Assembly (NCBI GenBank): GCA_016188575.1
Contig: JACPHN010000059.1
Location: 1-42,289 of the forward strand
Length of the DNA stretch: 42,289 nt
Reading direction: 5' to 3'
Source: Candidatus Schekmanbacteria bacterium
GTDB taxonomy: Bacteria > CSSED10-310 > JACPHN01
This document shows, piece after piece, positions 16,940 through 25,057 of the stretch (the stretch's first letter is position 1; the number at the start of each line of letters is the position of its first letter). Made by a program: the position numbers and the translations under genes. The notes under the pieces are model-generated. The model was not told the DNA's origin, made no database searches, and saw only the letters and a program-made list of their open reading frames with translations.

Positions 16940-18513
16940 GCCCCACCCCCCTCTGCCACCTCAAGTCGCAGCGAGAAACAGGCGCCCATGCCATCACCCG
17001 GCGCCTCGAGGCACAGCTCGCCGCCCATCTCACGCGCCAATCTCCGCGCGATGTAGAGCCCCAGACCGGAACCCGGCTGCTCGGCGGTCAGTGAGCCGTC
17101 TACCCGAAAAAATTTCTCGAAGATGCGCTCGCGCAACCCGTCGGGGACGCCGGGGCCGTAATCCCGCACGCGCAAGGTCACGAGACGGCCGGCGCCGGAA
17201 ACCTCAATCGATACTTCCATTTTCCCTCCGCGGCCACCGTATTTCATTGCGTTGTCGATCACGTTTAACAAGATCCGCTCCAGCGCGTCGCGATCGACGT
17301 TCACCCGCGCGCACGTGGCCGGCAAGCGTTCCTCCACGAGCACTCCGCGCGCCGCAAGCTGCTCGCCAAGCCCCACCAGCACGCCGCGCAGTACTTGAAC
17401 CAAATCGTGAGGTTCGCTGCGACATGACCTGCTCCCCCGCTCCAGCCGACTGAAGTCCAGCACGTTGTGCACCAGCCGCGTCAAACGCTCACTTTCACTG
17501 ACGATGATCTTGAGATACTGGTCGCGCTTCACCGCATCGGCCGCCCGGCCCGCGCTCAGCAGCTCCGCATACATGCGAATGTTGGTCAGTGGCGTCTTGA
17601 GCTCGTGCGACACGTTCGACACAAACGTGGTCTTCCTTTCCGCGTCCAGCCAGCTCTGGCGCGCTTGCCACGTCAGCAGCGCGCCGCCGAGCACCACTGC
17701 GGCCAGAAATGTGACCACAAGTAAACCACCGGCGAGGCGAAACGAGCGCGCCGCGGCATGGCCGAGCGGCACATCGCCGGCAAACGCCACGACCTCCCAT
17801 TGAGGCAGTGTCGGCGCCAGCGAGACCGTGACCTCCGGCACCGCGCCTGCCGGGACAATCGCTCGCCCGAGCTGGTGAAAAACCCTCCCCGCCTCGTCCC
17901 GCAGTGCAACCGTATAGCCGGGCGGCGACTGTGCCGGAAGCTCGCCGATGACCCGCGCCATGACCGCCAGCAGCGCCAGCTCGGCGCCACAAACGACGCC
18001 TCCCGCCGCGGGCCGGACCCACCCGAGCAGATGCACGCGGCTGTCCGCAAACCACGGTATCCAACCCTGCGCAGCTCCTCCTCCCTGCTCACCGGAATCG
18101 GCAATCGGCATATGCCACGGCTGACGTTCCGCGAATAGCGGTTCGTATCTCGCCAGGAACCTGCGCTCCTCGGCCGTCCAGCCGTGCGCGTACGCGGGAA
18201 ACACGAGCCCGCTATCGGGTGTCCACAAGAAAGCTGTGGCCACGTAGGGTTGCCGGCGTTGCAGCTCCATGAGTACCTCCGGCGTACCGCGAGATGCTGC
18301 CAGCAACAACTCCGCGCTCACCTCCTCCTGGGCCCGCCGCACGCCGGCGGCGACGGTGGCCGCGAGCGCCCGCAAATGCTCACGCGTTGCCGCGCGCGCG
18401 ACTTCCGCGATCCGTTGCTCCTCGCCCTGGAGCGCGCGGAACGCGAAAATCGCGATCACCACGGCCGGCAGCAAGAGAAAGCACCAACTCACCGCAATGA
18501 ACCGGCGGGTCAT
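16936..18513 (-). CDS. Membrane sensor histidine kinase
   Basis: A 525-aa protein with a membrane helix at about 7-27, a large periplasmic sensor region (about 30-258) and a second helix at about 259-282. The HisKA H-box is FVSNVSHELKTPLTN with phospho-acceptor His303. The ATPase domain has N-box NVIDNAMKYG, G1 DYGPGVP, the F-box IFEKFFR, and G2 GSGLGLYIA. The periplasmic part has no family I can name. No HAMP domain is evident; the second helix runs into the H-box through a short linker. It is paired with the OmpR-type regulator directly downstream. Confidence 0.93.
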   Translation of the reverse strand: MTRRFIAVSWCFLLLPAVVIAIFAFRALQGEEQRIAEVARAATREHLRALAATVAAGVRRAQEEVSAELLLAASRGTPEVLMELQRRQPYVATAFLWTPDSGLVFPAYAHGWTAEERRFLARYEPLFAERQPWHMPIADSGEQGGGAAQGWIPWFADSRVHLLGWVRPAAGGVVCGAELALLAVMARVIGELPAQSPPGYTVALRDEAGRVFHQLGRAIVPAGAVPEVTVSLAPTLPQWEVVAFAGDVPLGHAAARSFRLAGGLLVVTFLAAVVLGGALLTWQARQSWLDAERKTTFVSNVSHELKTPLTNIRMYAELLSAGRAADAVKRDQYLKIIVSESERLTRLVHNVLDFSRLERGSRSCRSEPHDLVQVLRGVLVGLGEQLAARGVLVEERLPATCARVNVDRDALERILLNVIDNAMKYGGRGGKMEVSIEVSGAGRLVTLRVRDYGPGVPDGLRERIFEKFFRVDGSLTAEQPGSGLGLYIARRLAREMGGELCLEAPGDGMGACFSLRLEVAEGGGA

Positions 18514-18680
18514 GTCAAGCGCGCCTCGCTTTGCTCTTTGCCCATCTCTGCCTCGGTCCGCTTCTTCGCTTCACACTTCGCCGTTCGTGGGGCAAACCGC
18601 GACACCGGAACGGGGCGAGACATCCCTCGCCCGCGTCCCGCGCTTCGCGCCATGCTGCGGAGCGTGCCAAAAATCGCGGA

Positions 18681-20063
18681 TCAGTTCGCTACATTCTGCT
18701 GATTGAGCACCTGCTGACTTACCGTTTTCAGACGCTTGCGGTCGCGATTGGAAAGGCCTTCTTCCTTGATCGCCTTGGCGTCCGCGGCCGCGCCCTTCGC
18801 CTTGGCGCTGAGCTCCTCCTCGCCCAGCGACCGCCCAAGCTCATCGAGCTGGTGTGCCGACTCCTCGAGGGTCATTACCGCCTCATTGAGCTTCCCCTCG
18901 TCGGCCAGCGCCACCGCCTGCTGCTCCGCGATCGAGCTCAGTACCAGCCCGTGCTCACGGAGGACTTCCTTGTCTGCCGATGACGCGACCTCGGCTGGAG
19001 CGCTGCTGAATCGCGCCGATGCCGTCGCGCTCTGAGTTTGCCGTCGTTTCGCGACAGGATTGTCGTAGGAAACCTCCGCGGCCGCGACTTGCATCTGCTC
19101 TCCCGCCGCGCGGCCCGCGATGTCGACCTCGATCAACGCATACTTCGCCTGTCCGCCGTAGATTTGGTTGAGCGCCAGCTCGACCGTCTGGCCGCTAATT
19201 CTGCCGTCCCTGCCGAGGATCGCGAGCGGCCGGGCGCCGTCGGGAAAGGTAACGCGCACATCGACCTTCTGCGCCACGACCTTGAGCACGTCACCGAGCT
19301 CGGAGGCGAAAAAGCCCGCCAGGTTGCGGCTCTGCTCGACGAAATACGTGTTGCCGTCACTCGCCTGCGCCAGCGCCGCCATCAAGTCCTCGTTGTAGTC
19401 CAGCCCCAGGCCGATCGTCGTCACTGCCATGCCCTCCTTGCGCAGGGAAGTGCCGAGCAGCGCGAGCTCCGCAGGGCTGCTCGGACCGACGTTTGCCTGT
19501 CCATCGGAAAGCAGGATTACCCGCTGCACCGCCTGCGCATCGAGGTGTTGGCGCAGCGCGCCGGCTGCTTGCGCCACGCCCGCAAAGAGGGCGGTACCGC
19601 CTCCGGTCTGCAGGTCGCGAATCGCTCCTTCAATGTCCAACTGTGCGGACGCGGGCGCGTTATCGATCAACACCTGAGCCGTGTTGTCATAGGTGATGAT
19701 CGATACGAGATCGCCCGCCGAAAGCATGCGGACGGCCTCGATTGCAGCCTCCTTGGCCTTTGCGAGCTTGTCGCCCGACATCGAACCGGAGCGATCTATG
19801 GCGACCGAAAGGTGCACCGGTGGCCGCTGATCCGTGACGGTGGGCGCCACTCCATCGAGCGTCACCTTGAGCACGGCGCGATTTCCGGAGCCTGCCGGCA
19901 ACACGCTTCTGTCCAGGGCGAGTCGCACATTCACAGCCTGATCTGCGATTCGAGCGTGGGCGATCGCGAGCCAGGACCAGCATCCGACGGCCACGGACGC
20001 CATTACGCCGATCGCCACCCAAAGGCGGCGGCTCGCTTCATCTGCAGTGGATAAGGCGCGCAT
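18681..20063 (-). CDS. Membrane-anchored VWA domain protein
   Basis: A 460-aa protein. ATG 20063 has AGGAG 8 nt upstream and is preferred to the open-frame start 20165. One hydrophobic segment (about 14-36) acts as an uncleaved signal or anchor. The von Willebrand factor A domain (about 84-270) has a complete metal-ion-dependent adhesion site: DRSGS (90-94), Thr157 in GGGTALF and Asp187 in LLSDGQ. A C-terminal region rich in Ala, Glu and Lys is likely helical or coiled coil. Related bacterial proteins bind peptides or act in envelope assembly; the role here is not known. It lies 167 nt upstream of the kinase gene on the same strand. Confidence 0.9.
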   Translation of the reverse strand: MRALSTADEASRRLWVAIGVMASVAVGCWSWLAIAHARIADQAVNVRLALDRSVLPAGSGNRAVLKVTLDGVAPTVTDQRPPVHLSVAIDRSGSMSGDKLAKAKEAAIEAVRMLSAGDLVSIITYDNTAQVLIDNAPASAQLDIEGAIRDLQTGGGTALFAGVAQAAGALRQHLDAQAVQRVILLSDGQANVGPSSPAELALLGTSLRKEGMAVTTIGLGLDYNEDLMAALAQASDGNTYFVEQSRNLAGFFASELGDVLKVVAQKVDVRVTFPDGARPLAILGRDGRISGQTVELALNQIYGGQAKYALIEVDIAGRAAGEQMQVAAAEVSYDNPVAKRRQTQSATASARFSSAPAEVASSADKEVLREHGLVLSSIAEQQAVALADEGKLNEAVMTLEESAHQLDELGRSLGEEELSAKAKGAAADAKAIKEEGLSNRDRKRLKTVSQQVLNQQNVAN

Positions 20064-20216
20064 TCTCGATCTCCTTGCTCGCCGTACGTCCCCACAACGA
20101 CCTGGCCGAGCAGCGCGCCCCATGACGCGCTCGCTGTGTGGGAGCCGGCGACGGCTAGTACCCATGTTCCTCTTTATCCTGGTTACCAGGCACCAGCGCC
20201 ATCCGCTGGTCGCCTG

Positions 20217-20240
20217 CCTCGGCCTCGGCCTCGGCCTCGG
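20217..20240. repeat. Four tandem copies of the hexamer CCTCGG
   Basis: A perfect (CCTCGG)4 tract in the 282-nt gap between the thioesterase stop (20346) and the VWA start (20063). On the minus strand an open frame over it would read alternating Thr/Ala-Glu, but no start with a ribosome binding site supports a gene. It is about 154 nt upstream of the VWA start codon and could be a slippage-prone leader element. Confidence 0.7.
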
Positions 20241-20345
20241 TCAGAAACATAGGTTCGCCGCACGAGCGAGTTGTTGCCGAATCCTGAACGGCACGTAAAT
20301 GAGTTGTAAATGCCGCACCGACGGTAGCCGCCGCGTGTGCCGTGC

Positions 20346-20774
20346 TCACCCACTTGCGCGTTCCACGATGGCGATTGTCACCGAGGCCTTGGCCACGAGT
20401 CGAACCGATTCGCCCGTCGTGCCGAAAACTTCGGACTCCACGAAGGAGAGGCGGCGACCCGCCCGCAGCACCTTCGCAACACATCGCAGCCGTTGCGCGC
20501 GGGCAGGCTGCAGCAACATGATCTTGAACTCAGCGGTCAGCACGCGCCGATCCTCTGCCATCACAGATGCCGCGGCGGCCCCCGCTGTATGGTCCGCCAT
20601 CGTCGCGAGGACGCCGGCGTGCACGTATCCGTCCTGCTGCAAGTGATCTGGGCGCACCTCGAGCACAGACTCGCATGTCCCGGCGTCGACTCGGTCCAGC
20701 TCCAGCCCCAGGGCGGCGACAAACGGCGCTTCGCGAGCGATGCGGTCAAGCTCGCTCCCGCGTGGAGCAGTCAT
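20346..20774 (-). CDS. PaaI-family hotdog thioesterase
   Basis: A 142-aa single hotdog domain. QQDGYVHAGVLATMADHTAG matches the family's central helix motif (xGxVHGGxxxxLxD), with Asp61 of MAD as the likely catalytic carboxylate; TAEFKIMLLQPA and FVESEVFG are the following strands. Family members hydrolyse acyl-CoA thioesters, often aromatic or medium-chain. The start at ATG 20774 has a GAGGAAGG ribosome binding site. It is 21 nt downstream of the Ca-motif protein gene, so probably in one operon with it. The substrate is not predictable from sequence. Confidence 0.9.
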   Translation of the reverse strand: MTAPRGSELDRIAREAPFVAALGLELDRVDAGTCESVLEVRPDHLQQDGYVHAGVLATMADHTAGAAAASVMAEDRRVLTAEFKIMLLQPARAQRLRCVAKVLRAGRRLSFVESEVFGTTGESVRLVAKASVTIAIVERASG

Positions 20775-20795
20775 CGCGGATTCCCTTCCTCGCGC

Positions 20796-21272
20796 CTACC
20801 GGCCGAGGGAACCGGCGCCCGTAAGCCCCCCAGCCTGCCCCGCCAGCCGCGCTACCCGCTTGAGCGGATTGTCTGTCATCGGCGTGTCCGATGCGTCACC
20901 CGGATCACTGCCGGCGCCCATCTCCTGAGTGTTGCTAAAGCCGTCACCGTCCGCGTCGTCGGACTCTTTCCCGCGCTTCGACCGGTCCAGTGGCTTGCCG
21001 TCGCCGTGCAGCAGATGCTCCTGAATCCCCGCGAACAACGCCGAGAGATCGAGATTGGGCAGATCCTGATACGACTCGTACGCATCCTCGGTGTCGATGA
21101 GCCCCCCAGGGGTCCCCACCTGCTGCACCGGCTGATCGACCAGCTCCACGCCACCGGGCTGCCCGAACACCGACGGATCGACGCGGCCGTTGTTGCGGGA
21201 GATATCCTCGAGCACCGTCGGGTTAACGTTCACCCACTGCAAGCCTTGGCTGGTCTCGAACGGAATGTTCAT
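20796..21272 (-). CDS. Hypothetical protein with thrombospondin-3-like Ca-binding motif
   Basis: A 158-aa protein starting at ATG 21272 with AGAGGAGAG upstream. It has no signal peptide or membrane segment. Residues 103-127 (SDDADGDGFSNTQE, followed by GSDPGDASDTP) form the calcium-binding DxDxDGxxDxxE-type motif seen in thrombospondin type 3 and dockerin-like repeats, which are usually secreted. The rest is low in recognisable motifs and rich in Gly, Asp and Pro. Its export route, if any, and its role are unknown. Confidence 0.7.
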   Translation of the reverse strand: MNIPFETSQGLQWVNVNPTVLEDISRNNGRVDPSVFGQPGGVELVDQPVQQVGTPGGLIDTEDAYESYQDLPNLDLSALFAGIQEHLLHGDGKPLDRSKRGKESDDADGDGFSNTQEMGAGSDPGDASDTPMTDNPLKRVARLAGQAGGLTGAGSLGR

Positions 21273-21336
21273 CGGTCTCTCCTCTGGTAGCGATTCTCAC
21301 CGTCGGCCGCTCACGTCTGTCGGTGACCGCGGCCAT

Positions 21337-21360
21337 ATGCCCGATCGTAATGCCGGGCAT
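21337..21360. promoter_or_regulatory. Inverted repeat in divergent promoter region
   Basis: ATGCCCG (21337-21343) and CGGGCAT (21354-21360), spaced by 10 nt, lie between the divergent Ca-motif gene (start 21272) and the propeller gene (start 21479). It could be an operator or a hairpin. A TATAGT about 70 nt upstream of the propeller gene is a weak -10 candidate without a matching -35. Confidence 0.3.
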
Positions 21361-21478
21361 GCTGTCGAGCAAGGACGAAGCGACCCATAGAGACCGGGCA
21401 GCAATGCGACTATAGTGCTTGCAGGAAAGCGGGTGGCGCGGGCCCCCGCCGATTCGCCCAGCGAGGAGTGAGAGTGTC

Positions 21479-23992
21479 ATGATGATCGGTCGTACCCTGT
21501 CGCGAAATCCGTACACCTGGGCGGCGGCCGCCGTCGCCGCTGGGGCTGTCCTTTTGACTCTGCCCGGGGATCGTGCGGGGAGCCTGCAGGACGCGTATCC
21601 AGCGCCGCGGTCACCCGTTCCGAATCTTGCGGCCCACGCGGAGGCTGGCACCGCGGCTCCGGCCAGGAGCGAACCCGCCACGGCTCGCGATGACGACGAT
21701 CCGCGGGGGAGGCAGTCGCTCTTCTATCGCCGGCGCGCCTACCCCTTCGACACCATTCCGCACGGAGCCCGCCTGGCTGCCCTCGAGACCGCTCGGAGGA
21801 TCCGCCGAGAGACCGAGCAACATCGGCGGGCGGAAGGTCTGTGGACCAACATCGGCCCCTTCGGCGCGGATCTCGTGGCGGGCGCCTGGTCGCCGCCGGC
21901 GTGGGGCCGCACCGCCGGACGCATTCGCGCGCTCGCCGCCCACCCGACCAACCCGAGCGTCCTGTACGTGGGCGCGGCAGACGGCGGCTTGTGGAAAACA
22001 AGCGACGGCGGCCAGACGTTTCTGCCCATGACCGATCAAGAAGTATCACTCGCCACGGGTGCCATCGCCATCGACCCGTCGAACCCGGAGACGGTGTACG
22101 TCGGCACCGGTGAAATGGCGCTTTCCGCCGACTCCTACTACGGCGCCGGGGTGCTCAAGTCGACCGACAGCGGATCCTCTTGGCAGCGCCTCGGCGCCAC
22201 GGAGTTTTCTCAGGTCGCCGTAGCCTCCATCGTGGTCCATCCGAGCGCCAGCGGCACGCTGCTCGTCGGGACGGGCTCGAGCTGCTGCACGACGGGGAGC
22301 ACCATGCCGCCCGAGGGCAAGGGCGTTTACCGCTCAACGGACGCTGGGGCGACCTGGACGCAGACGCTGAAGGGCGAAATGTGGAGCGTCGTCGGCGACC
22401 CCACCAACGGTGCGTTCGTTTACGCATCGATGCGCGCCGACGCCACCAACGCCGGCTTCTGGAAATCGACTGACGGCGGACAGACCTGGGATCATCCCCG
22501 CCTCAATGGTCTGCCGGTGTTCACCTCATTCGACTATATCCGCCTCGCCATCGACCAGCGCAACCCCGCAACACTCTTTCTCAGCTACGGCGGCTCCGTC
22601 AACCAGAAAGATTCCTATCGCTCCACCGACTCCGGAGCGAGCTGGGCGAAGCTGAGCACCGCCGATATCTGCGGCGGGCAGTGCTGGTACGATCAGTACA
22701 TCGCCGTGCATCCGCTCGACAGCAATCAGGTCTTCATCGGCGGCATCGGCTGGGCACGCTCCACCAACGGCGGGGACGACTGGGAGACCGTATTTGCGAC
22801 CACGAACAGCCCGAGCTGGATCGATGCGCCTGTTCACGTGGATCATCACGCGATCGCGTTTCACCCGACCGACCCCTCCACGTTTTACCTCGGGAACGAC
22901 GGGGGTCTGTGGCGAACCACCGACAACGGCCAGTCCTGGCTCAGCCTGAATGACCGCGGCCTGTCGATCACGCAGTTCTACCACGTCGCTCTGCACCCCA
23001 CATCCAGCGACTACATGCTCGCTGGCGCCCAGGACAACTCCCCGCACAAGTATTCGGGCAACGCCGTGTGGCAGGCGATCGCCACGGGCGATGGCGCCTT
23101 TTCCGCCATCAATCCCGCAAATCCGAGCATCCAGTACATCTCCACCCAATACCTCAGCCTCCAACGTTCCACCGACCACGGTGGCACCTGGACGTCTATC
23201 GGCCCTGACCCCGCCGACGCGGGATTCATCGCCCCGTTCGTCCTCGACCCCGCCGACCCGAGCCTCGTCATCGGCGCCACGACGCGCTTCCTGCTCGGGA
23301 GTAACAACGGTTCAGACTGGACCTACCTCGGCGATCCGTGGCCGGTACAGGAGTACGACACGGCATCCGCACTTGCCGTGGCCGGGTCGACGCCGCGGAC
23401 ACTGTACGGCGGTACGGACTACGGAGCGGTCGTCGTGTCCACGGATGGTGGACAGACCATGGTCGCCTCGTCGGGCCTTCCCGATCGGTCCGTCACCGAC
23501 CTGGCCGTGGACACCGCAGACGCCAACCACGCCTTTGTCACCTTCTCGGGTTTCGGCACCGGCCACGTGTATCGGACGACAAACGCGGGGCAAGACTGGT
23601 TCAATGCCTCGGGTAACCTGCCCAACGGGCCGGTGAATTCGATCGTGCTCGTGCCGGCAACCACCACCGCCGAAGCCGAAGCGCGCGCCGGCATGCGGCT
23701 CTTTGTCGGCACCGACGTCGGGGTATTTGTCTCGGAGGACCTGGGCGCAACTTGGGCGGACTATTCTCCGGGCTTGCCGAACGTCGTGGTGATGGAGCTC
23801 GCCTACAGCGGCAGCAGCGGCAAGCTCGTCGCGGCGACGCACGGGCGGGGAGTGTGGGTCTTCGACGCCGACGCGACGCCTCCTGTCCCCGTCGGAAACG
23901 GCACGGCGATGCTCATTCTCGCCGCGACGTGCGCCGTCCTTTGGCTTGCCGGGCGCCGCTGGCGGAGCCCGGAACCGGGTGCCGCCGCCTGA
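21479..23992 (+). CDS. Exported BNR/Asp-box beta-propeller protein (sortilin/sialidase-like repeats)
   Basis: An 837-aa protein. The start is ATG 21479 (or 21482) with GAGGAG upstream. The N-terminal signal is RNPYTWAAAAVAAGAVLLTLP. About a dozen Asp-box motifs follow, such as KTSDGGQTF, KSTDSGSSW, RSTDAGATW, KSTDGGQTW, RTTDNGQSW, RSTDHGGTW, RTTNAGQDW and SEDLGATW, each after a YVG or FIG strand, as in VPS10/sortilin-type and BNR propellers. Near the end a single hydrophobic helix followed by RRWRSPEP (GNGTAMLILAATCAVLWLAG) resembles a C-terminal sorting or anchor tail. The family includes glycan-binding and hydrolytic proteins as well as assembly factors, so the function is open. It is followed after 17 nt by another propeller protein. 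Confidence 0.85.
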   Translation: MMIGRTLSRNPYTWAAAAVAAGAVLLTLPGDRAGSLQDAYPAPRSPVPNLAAHAEAGTAAPARSEPATARDDDDPRGRQSLFYRRRAYPFDTIPHGARLAALETARRIRRETEQHRRAEGLWTNIGPFGADLVAGAWSPPAWGRTAGRIRALAAHPTNPSVLYVGAADGGLWKTSDGGQTFLPMTDQEVSLATGAIAIDPSNPETVYVGTGEMALSADSYYGAGVLKSTDSGSSWQRLGATEFSQVAVASIVVHPSASGTLLVGTGSSCCTTGSTMPPEGKGVYRSTDAGATWTQTLKGEMWSVVGDPTNGAFVYASMRADATNAGFWKSTDGGQTWDHPRLNGLPVFTSFDYIRLAIDQRNPATLFLSYGGSVNQKDSYRSTDSGASWAKLSTADICGGQCWYDQYIAVHPLDSNQVFIGGIGWARSTNGGDDWETVFATTNSPSWIDAPVHVDHHAIAFHPTDPSTFYLGNDGGLWRTTDNGQSWLSLNDRGLSITQFYHVALHPTSSDYMLAGAQDNSPHKYSGNAVWQAIATGDGAFSAINPANPSIQYISTQYLSLQRSTDHGGTWTSIGPDPADAGFIAPFVLDPADPSLVIGATTRFLLGSNNGSDWTYLGDPWPVQEYDTASALAVAGSTPRTLYGGTDYGAVVVSTDGGQTMVASSGLPDRSVTDLAVDTADANHAFVTFSGFGTGHVYRTTNAGQDWFNASGNLPNGPVNSIVLVPATTTAEAEARAGMRLFVGTDVGVFVSEDLGATWADYSPGLPNVVVMELAYSGSSGKLVAATHGRGVWVFDADATPPVPVGNGTAMLILAATCAVLWLAGRRWRSPEPGAAA

Positions 23993-24009
23993 CCGCGGGA
24001 GATTGCGCC

Positions 24010-25020
24010 ATGGCCTGCCCCGTCGTGAGCTGCTACCGACTTCGCATCGGGCTGCTGCTTGTCCTCTCCCTCGGTTGCGCCGGTGAGAGCGATTCTGGTC
24101 GAGCCAACCCGTGTCTCGACCTGGCTCTTGAGGAACGCGCCAAGCTCCCGGCAATCACTCAGGTTGAAACTTGGCGTCAAAATCGCGTGGTTGGGCCGGA
24201 GGACGCTGGCGCGCCCAGTGTCGTCCGGCTCCTCTCCGGCGACGTACGGATCTTCTGGAACGCGCCCGCAGCGGGCGGTATTGCGAGCGCGACATCCAGT
24301 GACGGCTGGTCGTTTACCGATGACCCCGGCTTGCGCGTCGCCAATGGTGCGTCAGATAGCCTCGATGCGCTGGCATCACATCCATGGGTCGTTGCCGCGG
24401 CCTCGGGCCAGACGCAAGGCTACCGCCTGTACTATCAGGCCAAGCCGGCGGCCCAGGATAGCTCGTTCCGCATCATGAGCGCGTGGTCGGCGAACGGACT
24501 CGATTTTGCCAAGGAGGGGATCCGGATTGACGTTGGAGCCGAGACCGGGCTCCTTCACGCGGCGCACGGTCGCGCCATTCAGCTAGACGATGGTCGCTTC
24601 CGGATGTGGTTTTCGGCAAGTCTGATCACGGATGGCGGCCCCGCCGACATTCTCGGCGCACTCAGCACGGACGGAGGCCTGTCATGGGCTCTCGATCAGC
24701 AACCGCTTCTCCCCGACGGCCACGACCCAGCGATCGCGCGCATCGGCGCCCAATATCACATGTACACGTCCTATCTCGCTCGCAACCTCATCCATCTCGT
24801 ATCAGACGATGGTTTTTCTTTCCGCTCCGTGGCCTGGGTCGAGCTCTACGACGCCGCCGGCACCTACTACGAGGAGTTCGGTGACGTCGACGTCATGAGC
24901 TTCGGCGGCAGCGACTTCGCCACCGCCGACCTGCGGCTCTTCGGAAGCGGCAAGCTGTGCGGTAGTACGACCGGCCTGCGCGGCCAGGCGATCATGGTGC
25001 GGGCTCAGGCGGCTTCCTGA
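24010..25020 (+). CDS. Predicted lipoprotein with 5-bladed propeller (GH43/GH32-like) fold
   Basis: A 336-aa protein starting at ATG 24010. The signal peptide ends in LVLSLGC, a lipobox-like site (Ser rather than Leu at -3, so somewhat weak). The body has repeated strands typical of arabinanase/levansucrase-like propellers: GDVRIFWNAP, YRLYYQAKPA, DGRFRMWFSAS, QYHMYTSYLA and ATADLRLFGSG. The catalytic carboxylate triad of GH43/GH32 was not clearly placed, so it may be a binding protein. It is on the same strand and 17 nt after the BNR protein, so probably co-transcribed. Confidence 0.7.
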   Translation: MACPVVSCYRLRIGLLLVLSLGCAGESDSGRANPCLDLALEERAKLPAITQVETWRQNRVVGPEDAGAPSVVRLLSGDVRIFWNAPAAGGIASATSSDGWSFTDDPGLRVANGASDSLDALASHPWVVAAASGQTQGYRLYYQAKPAAQDSSFRIMSAWSANGLDFAKEGIRIDVGAETGLLHAAHGRAIQLDDGRFRMWFSASLITDGGPADILGALSTDGGLSWALDQQPLLPDGHDPAIARIGAQYHMYTSYLARNLIHLVSDDGFSFRSVAWVELYDAAGTYYEEFGDVDVMSFGGSDFATADLRLFGSGKLCGSTTGLRGQAIMVRAQAAS

Positions 25021-25057
25021 GCAGACGCGGCACGGCCAGGCGCCCGGGGCGCCGGCC

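Noticed and set aside
20155-20250. Possible short minus-strand peptide covering the hexamer repeat
   Set aside because: No ribosome binding site, and its Glu-Ala run is explained by the tandem repeat alone.
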